A DNA stretch of 64,000 nucleotides from Brevibacterium yomogidense (lineage in GTDB: Bacteria; Actinomycetota; Actinomycetes; Actinomycetales; Brevibacteriaceae), in NCBI RefSeq assembly GCF_900163715.1, contig NZ_FWFF01000001.1:310001-374000 (forward strand), read 5' to 3'. Below the pieces are notes generated by a model, which saw only the letters and a program-made list of their open reading frames with translations, ran no database searches and had not been told where the DNA came from. A program made the position numbers and the translations under genes. Shown piece by piece: positions 27,184-35,755 of the stretch; position 1 is the stretch's first letter, and every line of letters starts with the position of its first letter.

Positions 27184-28701
27184 ATGCGCGCGGCCGCGGC
27201 CACCTCGTCCACCACCGATCCCGACACCTCGCTCACCCGCCCCCTCACCGGGGCGGGCCCTTCCTCGAACGGTCCCGCCTCCGCCGCTGCACCTCCGGAC
27301 TCCCCCGCGCCCACCCGCGTGACGCTGGTCCTCGCGACCGCGTGCACGCTCGTGGCGATGATGCAGTCGCTCATCGCACCGCTGCTGACGATCCTCCCGC
27401 CCAAGCTGGGCACCACGCCGGGCGCCTTCACCTGGGCCGTCACCTCCACGCTGCTGGCGGGAGCGGTGGCCACCCCCATCGCCGGGCGACTGGGCGACAT
27501 GCTCGGCAAGAAGCGCGTGATCGTGGGCCTCATGGTCCCGATGCTCATCGGCTGCGCCGTGTCCGCGATGTCGACGGACCTCACGACCATGGTGATCGGC
27601 CGGTCGCTCCAGGGCATGGGGATCGGAGCGATCCCAGTCGCCGTGGCACTGCTGCAGGACGTCGTCCCGCCGCAGCGGCGTGCCACGGCGATCGCGCTGG
27701 CAAGCGCGTCGATGGGGATCGGCGGCGGGCTGGCGCTCCCCCTGTCCGCCGGCTTCGCGCAGTTCTTCGACTGGCGCCTGCTCTTCTGGATGTTCGCGCT
27801 GCTGGGAGCGGTGATGCTCGTGCTGGTCGCGACCCTGGTGCCATCGGGGGCGCACCCCGGTCCCGGTCAGCGGTTCGACGGGCTGGGCGCGGTCCTCATG
27901 GCGGTCGGGCTCGTGTCGCTCCTCATCGGCGTCTCGCAGGGGACATCGTGGGGGTGGGCCTCGTGGGAGACGATCGGCGCATTCGCGCTGGCGGTCGTCG
28001 CACTCGCGTCGTGGGCCGTGTGGGAGCTGCGCGCCGCGCAACCGCTCGTCGACCTGCGCACCGCTGTGACGCCGGTCGTCCTGCTGACGAACACCGCCTC
28101 GATCTTCGCGGGCATGTCCATGTACATCACGCTCGTCGCGACGCCGCAGATCCTCCAGCTGCCATCGGGGTCCGGTCCGGGGCTCGGCGTCTCGCTCCTG
28201 GCGGCGGGCCTGCTCATGCTCCCCGGCGGGTTCATCCAGATGCTGCTGGCCCCGGTGGGCGGTCGCCTCATCAACGCGAAGGGGCCCAAGGTCGCACTCA
28301 TCGCGGGCCTGGGCGTCATCGCCATCGGCTACGGGAGCATGCAGGCCTTCCTCGCGAGCGCGATCGGCCTGATGTTCGCCCACATGATCATCAAGGGCGG
28401 GGTGGGCATCGCGTACGGGGCGATGCCGGCGCTCATCATGCGCTCCGTGTCACCATCGGCCACCGGGTCGGCGAACAGCTTCAACACGCTCATGCGGTCG
28501 ATCGGCAGCTCGACGGGATCGGCCGTCGTGGGCGCGGTGCTCGCAGCGGTGACGATGTCGATCGGAGGAGAGGCCGTCATGTCGGAGGCCGGATTCCGGA
28601 TCGTCTACCTGATCGGGTTCGGCGTGGCGATCGTCGCCGTAGCGATCGCGTGCTTCATCCCGTTCCGCTTCGGCGCGAAGGGCGCGGCGAAGCGAGCCTA
28701 A
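27184..28701 (+). CDS. MFS transporter (DHA2-like drug exporter)
   Basis: The 505-residue protein starts with a Ser/Pro/Ala-rich tail of about 45 residues and then shows about fourteen hydrophobic segments. MFS motif A is present as GRLGDMLGKKRVIV after the second helix, and QGMGIGAIPVAVALL matches the fourth helix region. The family exports drugs or metabolites in exchange for protons. It is divergent from a MarR regulator that probably controls it through the palindrome at 27130-27160. ATG 27184 follows GGAG. Confidence 0.88.
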   Translation: MRAAAATSSTTDPDTSLTRPLTGAGPSSNGPASAAAPPDSPAPTRVTLVLATACTLVAMMQSLIAPLLTILPPKLGTTPGAFTWAVTSTLLAGAVATPIAGRLGDMLGKKRVIVGLMVPMLIGCAVSAMSTDLTTMVIGRSLQGMGIGAIPVAVALLQDVVPPQRRATAIALASASMGIGGGLALPLSAGFAQFFDWRLLFWMFALLGAVMLVLVATLVPSGAHPGPGQRFDGLGAVLMAVGLVSLLIGVSQGTSWGWASWETIGAFALAVVALASWAVWELRAAQPLVDLRTAVTPVVLLTNTASIFAGMSMYITLVATPQILQLPSGSGPGLGVSLLAAGLLMLPGGFIQMLLAPVGGRLINAKGPKVALIAGLGVIAIGYGSMQAFLASAIGLMFAHMIIKGGVGIAYGAMPALIMRSVSPSATGSANSFNTLMRSIGSSTGSAVVGAVLAAVTMSIGGEAVMSEAGFRIVYLIGFGVAIVAVAIACFIPFRFGAKGAAKRA

Positions 28702-28978
28702 GCGGAACTGAGCGGGGCTGAGCGGTCGCCGCGGGAGACGCGTCCCGTCGGCTCACCGTCCGTTCGCCGCCTCCATGCTCCTCTGACCGCGGCACGCAGC
28801 GGCGAAGCGAACACGGACGCGGCGAACGGGCAAGCATACCCCACTTGGCGAGGGATGCCCTTACGGTTCGACGGACCGGCGCACGCGGGTGGCCCACGAA
28901 CCAGCAATCCGTCCGTCGTGGGGCAGGCAGCCGCGCTCCCGCACGAAACACCGCCTTTCACCCCGCGTTGAGGCCCGC

Positions 28979-29047
28979 GAACCACCACCTTTCATCAAGT
29001 CGCACAACTTGTTTCCTATGCGGTCTGATGAAAGGTGGTGGGTCGCG
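28979..29047. repeat. 69-bp dispersed palindromic repeat, copy B
   Basis: Perfect 16-bp arms (CCACCACCTTTCATCA at 28982-28997, complement at 29026-29041) flank a 28-nt loop. About 60 of 69 positions match copy A at 5872-5940, including the loop core TTGTTTCCTATGCGG. It lies in the 408-bp convergent gap between the MFS and FemAB-like genes. The remainder of that gap (28702-28978) holds only a weak hairpin around GGGAGACGCGTCCC and no gene. Confidence 0.8.
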
Positions 29048-29109
29048 TCTTCCCGCATGGGCCGGGCGGCGCGGCGAACACGGAGGCGGCGAACGGCCGA
29101 TACGGCCCG

Positions 29110-30141
29110 TCAGGCTGCCGGCGCCGGCGTGCGGTAGCCCGGGAAGAACGCGTCGCGGCGGCGGGTCAGCGGGCCGTTCTCCGCTTCCCACCCGGTGCAG
29201 AGCCGCTCGTACTCGTCGTGCTGGATGACGATGCGAGCGGTGGCTTCCGACCGCTCGACCTGCGTGAACCCGGACTTGAAGTGCCGCAGGGATTCCTGGA
29301 GCCCTCCGCCCAGGACGTAGTCCCGATCGCCCCGGCTGTGAGCCCAGCTCAGCACGGCATCGAAGATCGCCACCTGCGGCACCCTGCGGTGGAAGTCGGG
29401 ATGCGTGGCGCCCAGGAAGTACTGGACCGTTCCGCTGCAGGAGGTCACCAGGTGGGCACCTGCCAGCTCGCCGTCCATCATGAGCACCCACAGTGACGTG
29501 TACATCCCCGCCTCGTCGCGCAGCCGTTCGAAGTACTCGCGGCTGTATCTGTAGGCGGATCCCGCCTCCACGCGCTCCATCGTCCTCGTGTAGATCCGGT
29601 GGAACTCCTCGAGGTGCTCCCACTCCGTATCCTGCACCGCGATGTGCCCGTCCCGCTCGGCCCTGCGCATGTTCCGCCGGTGGTTCTGCCGCATGCCTCC
29701 CTTGATCTCCTCCAGGGGCCGGTCGAGGGGGATGACGAACGACGGCCCGTGCTCCACGACGGCTCCGGCACCTGCGAAGTCGCCGAGGCCGGCCAGCGGA
29801 TGCCCTCGCAGGAAGAGGGACACCACCCCGCGCTCCCGCAGGTGGTCCACCAGTGCGGACACCGCCGCGCGACGCCACTCCTCCGTCGCCCCCTCGGAGA
29901 AGACGGGTCCCGCAGGTCCATGAGGCGTCGACGCGTCCTCGAATCCACCGGGCAGGGCGGAGAAGACGAGCGGAACGAGCAGCGCGGACTCCCCGTCCTC
30001 CACGACCACGAGGCGACTCTCCGTGCCGTGGAACCGGTCCTCCGCGCGGACGAACGCGGGGATATGGAAGATGTCGTGGCGGGTGCCGGGCAGGTAGGCG
30101 GCCCACTCCGGGTCCGAGGTCTCGAGGACGTGCACTCTCAT
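29110..30141 (-). CDS. FemAB/GNAT-like aminoacyl or acyl transferase
   Basis: The 343-residue protein belongs to the GNAT-related FemAB/BioF2-like group. The middle contains MRQNHRRNMRRAERDG, the substrate-binding turn typical of this group, followed by FHRIYTRTMERVEAGSAYRYS. A second half runs DGELAGAHLVTSCSGTVQYF to VLGGGLQESLRHFKSGF. Relatives attach amino acids to peptidoglycan precursors or acylate small molecules. The start overlaps the stop of the decarboxylase gene (ATGA), making it the last gene of a three-gene operon. This placement suggests transfer of an aminoacyl or acyl group onto the product of the upstream genes; no substrate can be named. Confidence 0.8.
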   Translation of the reverse strand: MRVHVLETSDPEWAAYLPGTRHDIFHIPAFVRAEDRFHGTESRLVVVEDGESALLVPLVFSALPGGFEDASTPHGPAGPVFSEGATEEWRRAAVSALVDHLRERGVVSLFLRGHPLAGLGDFAGAGAVVEHGPSFVIPLDRPLEEIKGGMRQNHRRNMRRAERDGHIAVQDTEWEHLEEFHRIYTRTMERVEAGSAYRYSREYFERLRDEAGMYTSLWVLMMDGELAGAHLVTSCSGTVQYFLGATHPDFHRRVPQVAIFDAVLSWAHSRGDRDYVLGGGLQESLRHFKSGFTQVERSEATARIVIQHDEYERLCTGWEAENGPLTRRRDAFFPGYRTPAPAA

Positions 30142-31526
30142 GGCTGTCCCGCTCCACTCAGCTGCCGACCATCCGCATGCGGCCCACCGTCGTGCAGCCC
30201 ACTCCCCTGCAGCCCACTCTCTTGCAGCCCGTCCGCTTCCGTCACGGCTTCCGTCACGGCTTCCGTCACACCCTCCGCCACAGCCGCATCGCCGGAGGCC
30301 CCCTCCGGGTCACCGCTCTGGATCCACAGATTGCCCCGGAGGTAGTCCTCGACGCCCCACGCACGCCGGACCAGGTTCAGCGAGTCCCCGTCGCGCACGT
30401 ACACGGCCGGCGGGTACTCGATGAACGTCGATTGGTAGGACATCGTGTATGCCCCGACCGTGTGGAAGACGATGCGATCGTCCACGTCGACCGCAGGTGC
30501 ATCACGGAGCTGGAGCAGTCGGTCATCCTCCATGCACGTGAAGCCGCTGATGATCTGGTCCGGGCGCTCCGCCGTCGCATCCGTGTCGAGGGTGACCTCG
30601 AAGGGTCGCCGCCGGCGGAACAGCGGATCGATGTTGGTGCGGCTGGCGTCCGTGACGACGATCGTGCGGGGACCGACCTCCTTGACGTCGATGACGCTGC
30701 TGTGGAACTCGACGGGTACGGCGATGAGCGACCCGCCCGGTTCGACGATCAGGCGGGTCCTCCGCGGATCCACCACGGCTCCGAGCACCTCACGGATCGC
30801 AGCGATGTACTCATGGAAGGTCGGGCCCTCGTCTTCGCTGCCGAAGAAGCCGCCGCCGATGTCGATCCACTCGAGGTCGAGACCGCGGGACGCGATCAGC
30901 TCTGCGGCGACCGATGCGGCCGCCCGGAAGACGTCCACACTCTGCGACTGCGAATTGCGGTGCATGTGGAGTCCCGCGACTCGCACCCCCGCAGCCGTCA
31001 GTTCTGCGATCATCCGGTCGAGCTCGCCGTTGTCCGCGTCGAAGCCGAACCGGCTCCCGTCCGGCCCCGTCGTGCTCTCACCGGGGCAGCGGGCCTCGAG
31101 ATCCCAGTTGACGCGCAGTCCGACGGCGAACTCGGCGTGGGGCATCTCGCTGGCCAGTTCAGCGGCCCACGTGACCTCGCGCTTCGCATCGAGGTTGATG
31201 ATCGATCCGTTCTGAAGCGCGGACCGCAGGAGCCCACGGCTCTTGATCGGACCGTTGTACACGATGCGGTCCGGCCTGTACCCCAGCGCGAGGGCGAGGC
31301 GGTACTCGGTGTCCGAGACGACCTCGGCCCAGACACCGTGGTCCCGCATGAAGGACACCAGCCAGGGCAGCGAGTTCGTCTTGAAGGAATAGGACAGGAT
31401 CGACGCCGGCCACTGCGTGTCCAGGGCCTGTTGGAAACGGCTGACGAACCCTGTGAGCACGGGCCGATCGATCACGAAGGCCGGTGTGGGCGGTCTCAGG
31501 TGGGCTGCACGACGCGTGAGGTCCAT
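30138..31526 (-). CDS. PLP-dependent type III fold decarboxylase (diaminopimelate/ornithine decarboxylase-like)
   Basis: The 462-residue enzyme has the PLP lysine in SYSFKTNSLP (Lys49), the phosphate-binding loop IDIGGGFFG, VEPGGSLIA, and the active-site GFTCMEDD with the Cys of the dimer-shared site. These mark the alanine-racemase-fold decarboxylases of diaminopimelate, ornithine or carboxynorspermidine; substrate unknown. The last 55 residues are a low-complexity tail coded by two adjoining tandem repeats (30193-30273). ATG 31526 follows AAGGAG. It overlaps the ATP-grasp gene upstream by 31 nt and the transferase gene downstream by 4 nt, so all three are co-translated. Confidence 0.83.
   Translation of the reverse strand: MDLTRRAAHLRPPTPAFVIDRPVLTGFVSRFQQALDTQWPASILSYSFKTNSLPWLVSFMRDHGVWAEVVSDTEYRLALALGYRPDRIVYNGPIKSRGLLRSALQNGSIINLDAKREVTWAAELASEMPHAEFAVGLRVNWDLEARCPGESTTGPDGSRFGFDADNGELDRMIAELTAAGVRVAGLHMHRNSQSQSVDVFRAAASVAAELIASRGLDLEWIDIGGGFFGSEDEGPTFHEYIAAIREVLGAVVDPRRTRLIVEPGGSLIAVPVEFHSSVIDVKEVGPRTIVVTDASRTNIDPLFRRRRPFEVTLDTDATAERPDQIISGFTCMEDDRLLQLRDAPAVDVDDRIVFHTVGAYTMSYQSTFIEYPPAVYVRDGDSLNLVRRAWGVEDYLRGNLWIQSGDPEGASGDAAVAEGVTEAVTEAVTEADGLQESGLQGSGLHDGGPHADGRQLSGAGQP
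30193..30273. repeat. Two adjoining in-frame tandem repeats in the decarboxylase tail
   Basis: Three 15-bp units starting TGCAGCCCACTCCCC (30193-30237) abut three 12-bp units starting TCCGTCACGGCT (30238-30273). Both periods are multiples of three, so copy-number change would lengthen or shorten the C-terminal tail without breaking the frame. Confidence 0.85.
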
Positions 31527-32284
31527 GAGGCTGCTCCTTCCTGGTGTGAGAGTCCCATCGCGGACCCGTCCGGACTCGGTTCGAAGCCGATGATGCCTTC
31601 GTGCTTCGCCCCGACGTGACCCAGGCGATAGGTGTTCCAGCGCGGCTGGGGGGCGAACCCCAGCGTCGACGCCACGAAGAAGTGCGGCACGTCCGCACCG
31701 GCCACGTGGCTGAAGGGGTATCCGCCTCCGAAGCGGGGATTGATGTCGATGACGGAGGCCGCCCCGTCGCCTGAGAGCAGCAGGTCGACATCGACCGTGC
31801 CCTGGATTCCCAGGGCGTCGGCCAGAGTCGCGGCCAGGCCTGCGAACGGACCGCTGTCGACGGACACCGCCGCGGCGGTCTCGCCGTTGCGCATGCTGAG
31901 CTTGCGGCGGGCCAGCACGCCGGCCACCGGTCCGCCACGCACGGGCGTGACGATGTCGATGCCGTACTCGGTGCCCACCACGTCGGGCTGGACGACCAGC
32001 TCGTCATCCGGGGACCCGCCGAGGTCCGAGCGGGTCGCGGAATCCGTCGCCAGCCAGCGGCGGAGCTGCTCGGAGGTGCGCCTGAGCAGACCGGACGAGC
32101 CGCTGCCCCAGCGGTCCTTGAGGATCACGGCCGGCGTCGTCTCCAGCAGCGCATGCACCGCTTCCGTGTCCGACAGCAGCGCGGTGCGCGGTGTCGGGAC
32201 TCCGATCCGGGTCAGGGCGCGGGACATGCGCAGCTTGTCCGCCACGGCGCGGTGGGAGGCGCCCTCCAGGCACGGCACGACCAC
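31496..32284 (-). CDS. ATP-grasp domain ligase, probably truncated at its 5' end
   Basis: The 262-residue frame from GTG 32284 carries an ATP-grasp domain: VADKLRMSRALTRIGVPTP, the ATP-binding Lys in VILKDRWGSGSSG, then VVQPDVVGTEYGIDIV and the metal-binding DINPRFGGGYPFSHVAG. ATP-grasp enzymes join a carboxylate to an amine through an acyl phosphate. Family members have a further N-terminal preATP-grasp domain of about 85 residues. Recognisable in-frame sequence (TDPDDCELTAL) continues upstream to a TAG at 32366-32368, with no ATG or GTG and no ribosome site, so the gene looks decapitated. It is first of three overlapping genes. It may still be active if started at the GTG, but loss of function is likely. 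Confidence 0.7.
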   Translation of the reverse strand: MVVPCLEGASHRAVADKLRMSRALTRIGVPTPRTALLSDTEAVHALLETTPAVILKDRWGSGSSGLLRRTSEQLRRWLATDSATRSDLGGSPDDELVVQPDVVGTEYGIDIVTPVRGGPVAGVLARRKLSMRNGETAAAVSVDSGPFAGLAATLADALGIQGTVDVDLLLSGDGAASVIDINPRFGGGYPFSHVAGADVPHFFVASTLGFAPQPRWNTYRLGHVGAKHEGIIGFEPSPDGSAMGLSHQEGAASWTSRVVQPT

Positions 32285-32523
32285 CCCGCGCTCGCGCAGG
32301 CGTGTGCTCAGCCCCTGCGATAGGGCCGTGAGCTCGCAGTCGTCAGGGTCGGTGCGCGAGGGGCGCTAATCGCCACAGCAAGTGCTGTTGTTGTCGCTGA
32401 TGGCGCGGCCTGTGCGACCGATGACGCCTAGCCCTTGGTCCCCCGGTTGGTCCACTCGCAGGATGTGCGGTTTCCCGCAGTGGGTGGCGGTGGGGGACGG
32501 CGAGGCGCGCGCATCACCGCTGG

Positions 32524-33717
32524 TCAGCTGTGGAGGCGCACGTATCGGTCCAGCCGGTCGAGACCGGACAGAGTCCGGACCCCGCCGCCGAGGCCGCCCG
32601 CACCAGGCTGCTCGGAGGCCGCTGCCATCGCAGCGCGCAGGATCGCGTGGACGGCGTCCTCGTCGAAGTCCTCGCCGATCGCCACGAGCTCACTCGTGAT
32701 CTGACGCTCGTGTGCAGCTGTGCCCGGGTGATCACCGCGGCCATCCTGACCCTGCACTTCCACCGCTCGCTCCGGCACGGCGGACACGTACACACTCGGG
32801 CCGACCGCCTGGACGGTGAACCACCGGATCGCCTCTCCGTCCGGGACTGCGATGGCCCCCTTCACCCGGTAGACGCCCGGCGGCAGGTCCTCCACGAAGT
32901 CCAGGACACCGGCCGGGTCTGCACAGCCGTCGAGCCTCACTGTCACGGACCGGGCGTGGCGATGCGGGACCCCGGTCTGGTCGATCTCCGCCAGCGCCGC
33001 GGCCTCCCGCTCGGAGTACTCCTGGCGGAGCAGGTCCCAGACGGGCAGCTCACCCTGCACATCGGTGGCTGCGGCCGGGCTGTCCGCACTCCCCCTCCGC
33101 GCTCCCGTATCCACGAGAAGCGTCGGGTCGAGTCTCCCGAACACGGTTCCCGTCACGAGCACGCGCGGATTGCGCTGGTGCACGCGCGTGCGGATCGCCT
33201 CGACTGCGGGCTTACGGTCCTCCACCGGCAGGAGGTCGAGCTTGTTGACGACCACCAGCGTCGTCGCCGCGTAGCGCACGGGCGGCAGGGATCCGGTGTC
33301 GACGGTCTCGTCGTGCATGAGGGCATCGACGATGTCGACCACGCCCGCGAGGTGGAACCGATGGCGGCCCCACTGGCTCACCATCCGCGCGAGGGTGAGG
33401 GGCTCCGCGATCCCGCTCGCCTCGACGATGATCGCGTCGAGCTCCAGGCGCGGATCGGCAAGCGAGGCGAGGGCCTCTTCGAGCGCGCTCGTGTCGCTGA
33501 GGCAGCACACACAGCCGCCGGCGATCGAGACCGGTTCATCGACCTGTCCGGCGACCAGCCCCGCATCGACGTTGAGGTCGCCGAAGTCGTTGACGACGAC
33601 TCCCACGCGGGAGTCGGGGTGCCGCAGCAGGTGGTTGAGGATGCTCGTCTTCCCCGCGCCCAGATATCCCGTCAGCAGGATGACGGGGACGGCGGGACTC
33701 CAGGATGTGCGGCTCAC
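32524..33717 (-). CDS. CobW/COG0523 family GTPase, metallochaperone
   Basis: The 397-residue protein has the P-loop LLTGYLGAGKTSILNHLL, the family metal-binding motif GGCVCCL, a switch region IIVEASGIAEP, and the guanine-specifying NKLD. The C-terminal CobW domain contains GVYRVKGAIAVPDGE. The family inserts or supplies zinc or cobalt to client enzymes under GTP control. The partner is not clear; the two zinc dehydrogenases and the lactonase encoded a little to the right are possible clients. GTG 33717 begins the conserved part and follows GGGGAG closely. No Zur box was recognised. Confidence 0.85.
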   Translation of the reverse strand: MSRTSWSPAVPVILLTGYLGAGKTSILNHLLRHPDSRVGVVVNDFGDLNVDAGLVAGQVDEPVSIAGGCVCCLSDTSALEEALASLADPRLELDAIIVEASGIAEPLTLARMVSQWGRHRFHLAGVVDIVDALMHDETVDTGSLPPVRYAATTLVVVNKLDLLPVEDRKPAVEAIRTRVHQRNPRVLVTGTVFGRLDPTLLVDTGARRGSADSPAAATDVQGELPVWDLLRQEYSEREAAALAEIDQTGVPHRHARSVTVRLDGCADPAGVLDFVEDLPPGVYRVKGAIAVPDGEAIRWFTVQAVGPSVYVSAVPERAVEVQGQDGRGDHPGTAAHERQITSELVAIGEDFDEDAVHAILRAAMAAASEQPGAGGLGGGVRTLSGLDRLDRYVRLHS

Positions 33718-33798
33718 AGCTCCCCAGGATAGGACGCCGAGCTCCGTCCGCCGCACACTGAGACTTACGCGTTCGACGGGTGCCGCTCGCGCGTCCAC

Positions 33799-33812
33799 TG
33801 TCTCGCGAGACA
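33799..33812. promoter_or_regulatory. 14-bp perfect palindrome upstream of the Panacea-domain gene
   Basis: TGTCTCGCGAGACA lies 8 nt before the start codon at 33821, in the divergent gap to the CobW gene. Its position would allow a bound regulator to block translation initiation or transcription. Confidence 0.45.
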
Positions 33813-33820
33813 ATGGACTC

Positions 33821-34465
33821 ATGACGTCCTCGCACACTCCTGACCAGCCGGCCGAGTCGGATCGGTCCCCCGCACCCACCACCCTCACCGCCGCCCAGGT
33901 CGTCGCCCACGCCCGCTTCAGTGAGCCGGGCATCGACAAGTCGAGCGCCCTCATGCTGCTGTACTTCGTCACCGGCTGGCTGGAGGAGTGGAACGGCCGC
34001 CGCGTGGTCGATGCCGGGTTCGAAGCCTGGCAGCACGGACCAACCGACCCCGGCGCGCACGCCCGCTTCGCGGAGACGCTGCCCAAGCGTCTGCGGCTCC
34101 CGGACGATCAGATGCTGGAGCTGCAGGTCGAGGCCGTCGTCACGTGGGGCCTGGGCGGGAAGCCCGGGCAGCGGAAGCCGGTGCATTCGAGCGCGCTGAT
34201 CAGCGCTGCGAAGGCGACCCGTGCCTACGAGGAGGCGGCGGCTGCGGGGAAGCCGGCGTTCGCCTCGGGCCCGGCGATCCCGACCGATCGCGTGACGGGA
34301 GCCTTCCACGAACTCGCCGAGGCCGTCGCCGCGGGGACCACCGACGGACCCTCCCAGCCCGGCGAGGAGGAGCGCGCCGAGGCGGACCGCCAGGCCGAGG
34401 CCAAGCGGCTGCGCGCGCAGCTCGCCGAGCGCTTCGACACGGGTCCCGGCCTCACCGAGGTATAA
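33821..34465 (+). CDS. Panacea domain (SocA-like, DUF4065) protein
   Basis: The 214-residue protein has the pattern of the Panacea domain: LTAAQVVAHARF, then SSALMLLYFVTGWLEEWNGR, then FEAWQHGPTDPGAHARFAE. SocA of Caulobacter and many phage or toxin-linked antitoxins share this fold. No toxin gene is adjacent, so it may be an orphan antitoxin-like or regulatory protein. The C-terminal 70 residues are Ala/Glu/Arg-rich and probably helical. The ATG at 33821 lies directly after a 14-bp palindrome, consistent with self-regulation. Confidence 0.65.
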   Translation: MTSSHTPDQPAESDRSPAPTTLTAAQVVAHARFSEPGIDKSSALMLLYFVTGWLEEWNGRRVVDAGFEAWQHGPTDPGAHARFAETLPKRLRLPDDQMLELQVEAVVTWGLGGKPGQRKPVHSSALISAAKATRAYEEAAAAGKPAFASGPAIPTDRVTGAFHELAEAVAAGTTDGPSQPGEEERAEADRQAEAKRLRAQLAERFDTGPGLTEV

Positions 34466-34546
34466 GCGCGCAGGCGTCTGCGGTCCGCGAAGCGCCCTCT
34501 CAGCTCGCTCAGCCCGCAGTCTCGCTCAGTCCTCGGCTGACACCCC

Positions 34547-35659
34547 TCAGTCTTCGAAGAGGATGACCTGGCGCACGGCCTCGCCATCGGCAAGCTTGTC
34601 GAGCGCCCCGTTGATTTCGTCGAGCGTGATCGTCGACGAGATCAGCTCGTCGACGGGCAGGCCCTCCTCGCGCCACAGCTTCTCGTAGACGGGGATGTCC
34701 TTCGCGGGGACGGCCGAGCCCAGGTAGGAACCCACGACCGTGCGCGCCTCAGCCGTGAGCGTGAGCGGGGTGATCGTCGACGCCGCCTGGGGTGAGGGCA
34801 GCCCGATCGTCACCGTCTTCCCACCCACACCCGTCGCCTTGAAGGCCGTCTCGAACGCCTTCGGATGGCCGGCTGCCTCGATGACGATGGGCGCCTTCAC
34901 CCCGTTCTCCTCGAGCTGTGCGGGGGTGTAGACCTCATCGGCCCCCAGCTCCTTCGCACGGGTCAGCTTCGATTCGTTGGCGTCGACACCGATGACCTTC
35001 CCCTTCTTCAGCGACACCGCCGTGATGAGCGCGGCCATGCCGACACCGCCCATCCCCACGATCATGATGGCGTCGCCGTCCTGCGGATCGCCCGCGTTGA
35101 TGACGGCACCGCCGCCGGTCAGCACGGCGCAGCCCAGGACCGCCGCGATCTCCGGCGGCACGTCATCGCCGACCGGCACGACGGAGCTGCGGTGCAGCAC
35201 AGCATGCGTCGCGAATCCGGAGACGCCCACGTGGTGGTAGACCTCGCCGTCACCCTCGTGCAGGCGCATGTGGTCGCCCACCAGCGTGCCGGCGTTGTTA
35301 ACCGCGGTGCCGGGGATGCACGGCAGCTTGCCGTTCGTGAGGCAGTTCTCGCACTCGCCGCAGCGCGGCAGGAAGACAGTGCTCACCTGCTGGCCGGCCG
35401 TCAGGTCGGTGATGTTCTCCCCCACCTTCTCCACCACGCCCGAGGCCTCGTGGCCCAGGAGCATCGGTGTGGGCCGCGGCCGGTTGCCGTCGACCACGGA
35501 CAGGTCGGAATGGCAGAGGCCCGCCGCGCGGATCCTGATGAGCACTTCGTCCGGGCCCGGCCCATCGAGCTCGAGGTCGACGATCCGCAGGGGCTTGCTG
35601 TCCGCGTACGGCCGCTCTGCCGTGCCGACGGAATCGAGTACTGCGCCAGTGATCTTCAT
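34547..35659 (-). CDS. Zinc-dependent alcohol dehydrogenase (class III-like MDR family)
   Basis: The 370-residue enzyme has the catalytic zinc site AAGLCHSDLSVVDG, GHEASGVVEKVGE and the structural zinc cysteines in CGECENCLTNGKLPC. The Rossmann motif is IVGMGGVGMAALITA. It should oxidise an alcohol to an aldehyde with NAD. ATG 35659 is preceded by GGAGGAGA. It lies downstream of a second dehydrogenase in the same direction, separated by about 96 nt, and both are divergent from the lactonase/aldehyde dehydrogenase operon, so they may act in one pathway. Confidence 0.88.
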   Translation of the reverse strand: MKITGAVLDSVGTAERPYADSKPLRIVDLELDGPGPDEVLIRIRAAGLCHSDLSVVDGNRPRPTPMLLGHEASGVVEKVGENITDLTAGQQVSTVFLPRCGECENCLTNGKLPCIPGTAVNNAGTLVGDHMRLHEGDGEVYHHVGVSGFATHAVLHRSSVVPVGDDVPPEIAAVLGCAVLTGGGAVINAGDPQDGDAIMIVGMGGVGMAALITAVSLKKGKVIGVDANESKLTRAKELGADEVYTPAQLEENGVKAPIVIEAAGHPKAFETAFKATGVGGKTVTIGLPSPQAASTITPLTLTAEARTVVGSYLGSAVPAKDIPVYEKLWREEGLPVDELISSTITLDEINGALDKLADGEAVRQVILFED

Positions 35660-35755
35660 CGTGGTCTCCTCCGTGGATCTCATCTGTCGTTGTCCTACCG
35701 GCACAAGCCTCGATCAGCGAGTGGCGGATCGATCAGTCGTCCGCATGCCGACACA

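Noticed and set aside
32366-32455. 29-codon frame from GTG 32455 ending ISDNNSTCCGD as an independent peptide gene
   Set aside because: No ribosome site is visible and conservation cannot be judged; mentioned under the ATP-grasp operon finding but not called as a gene.
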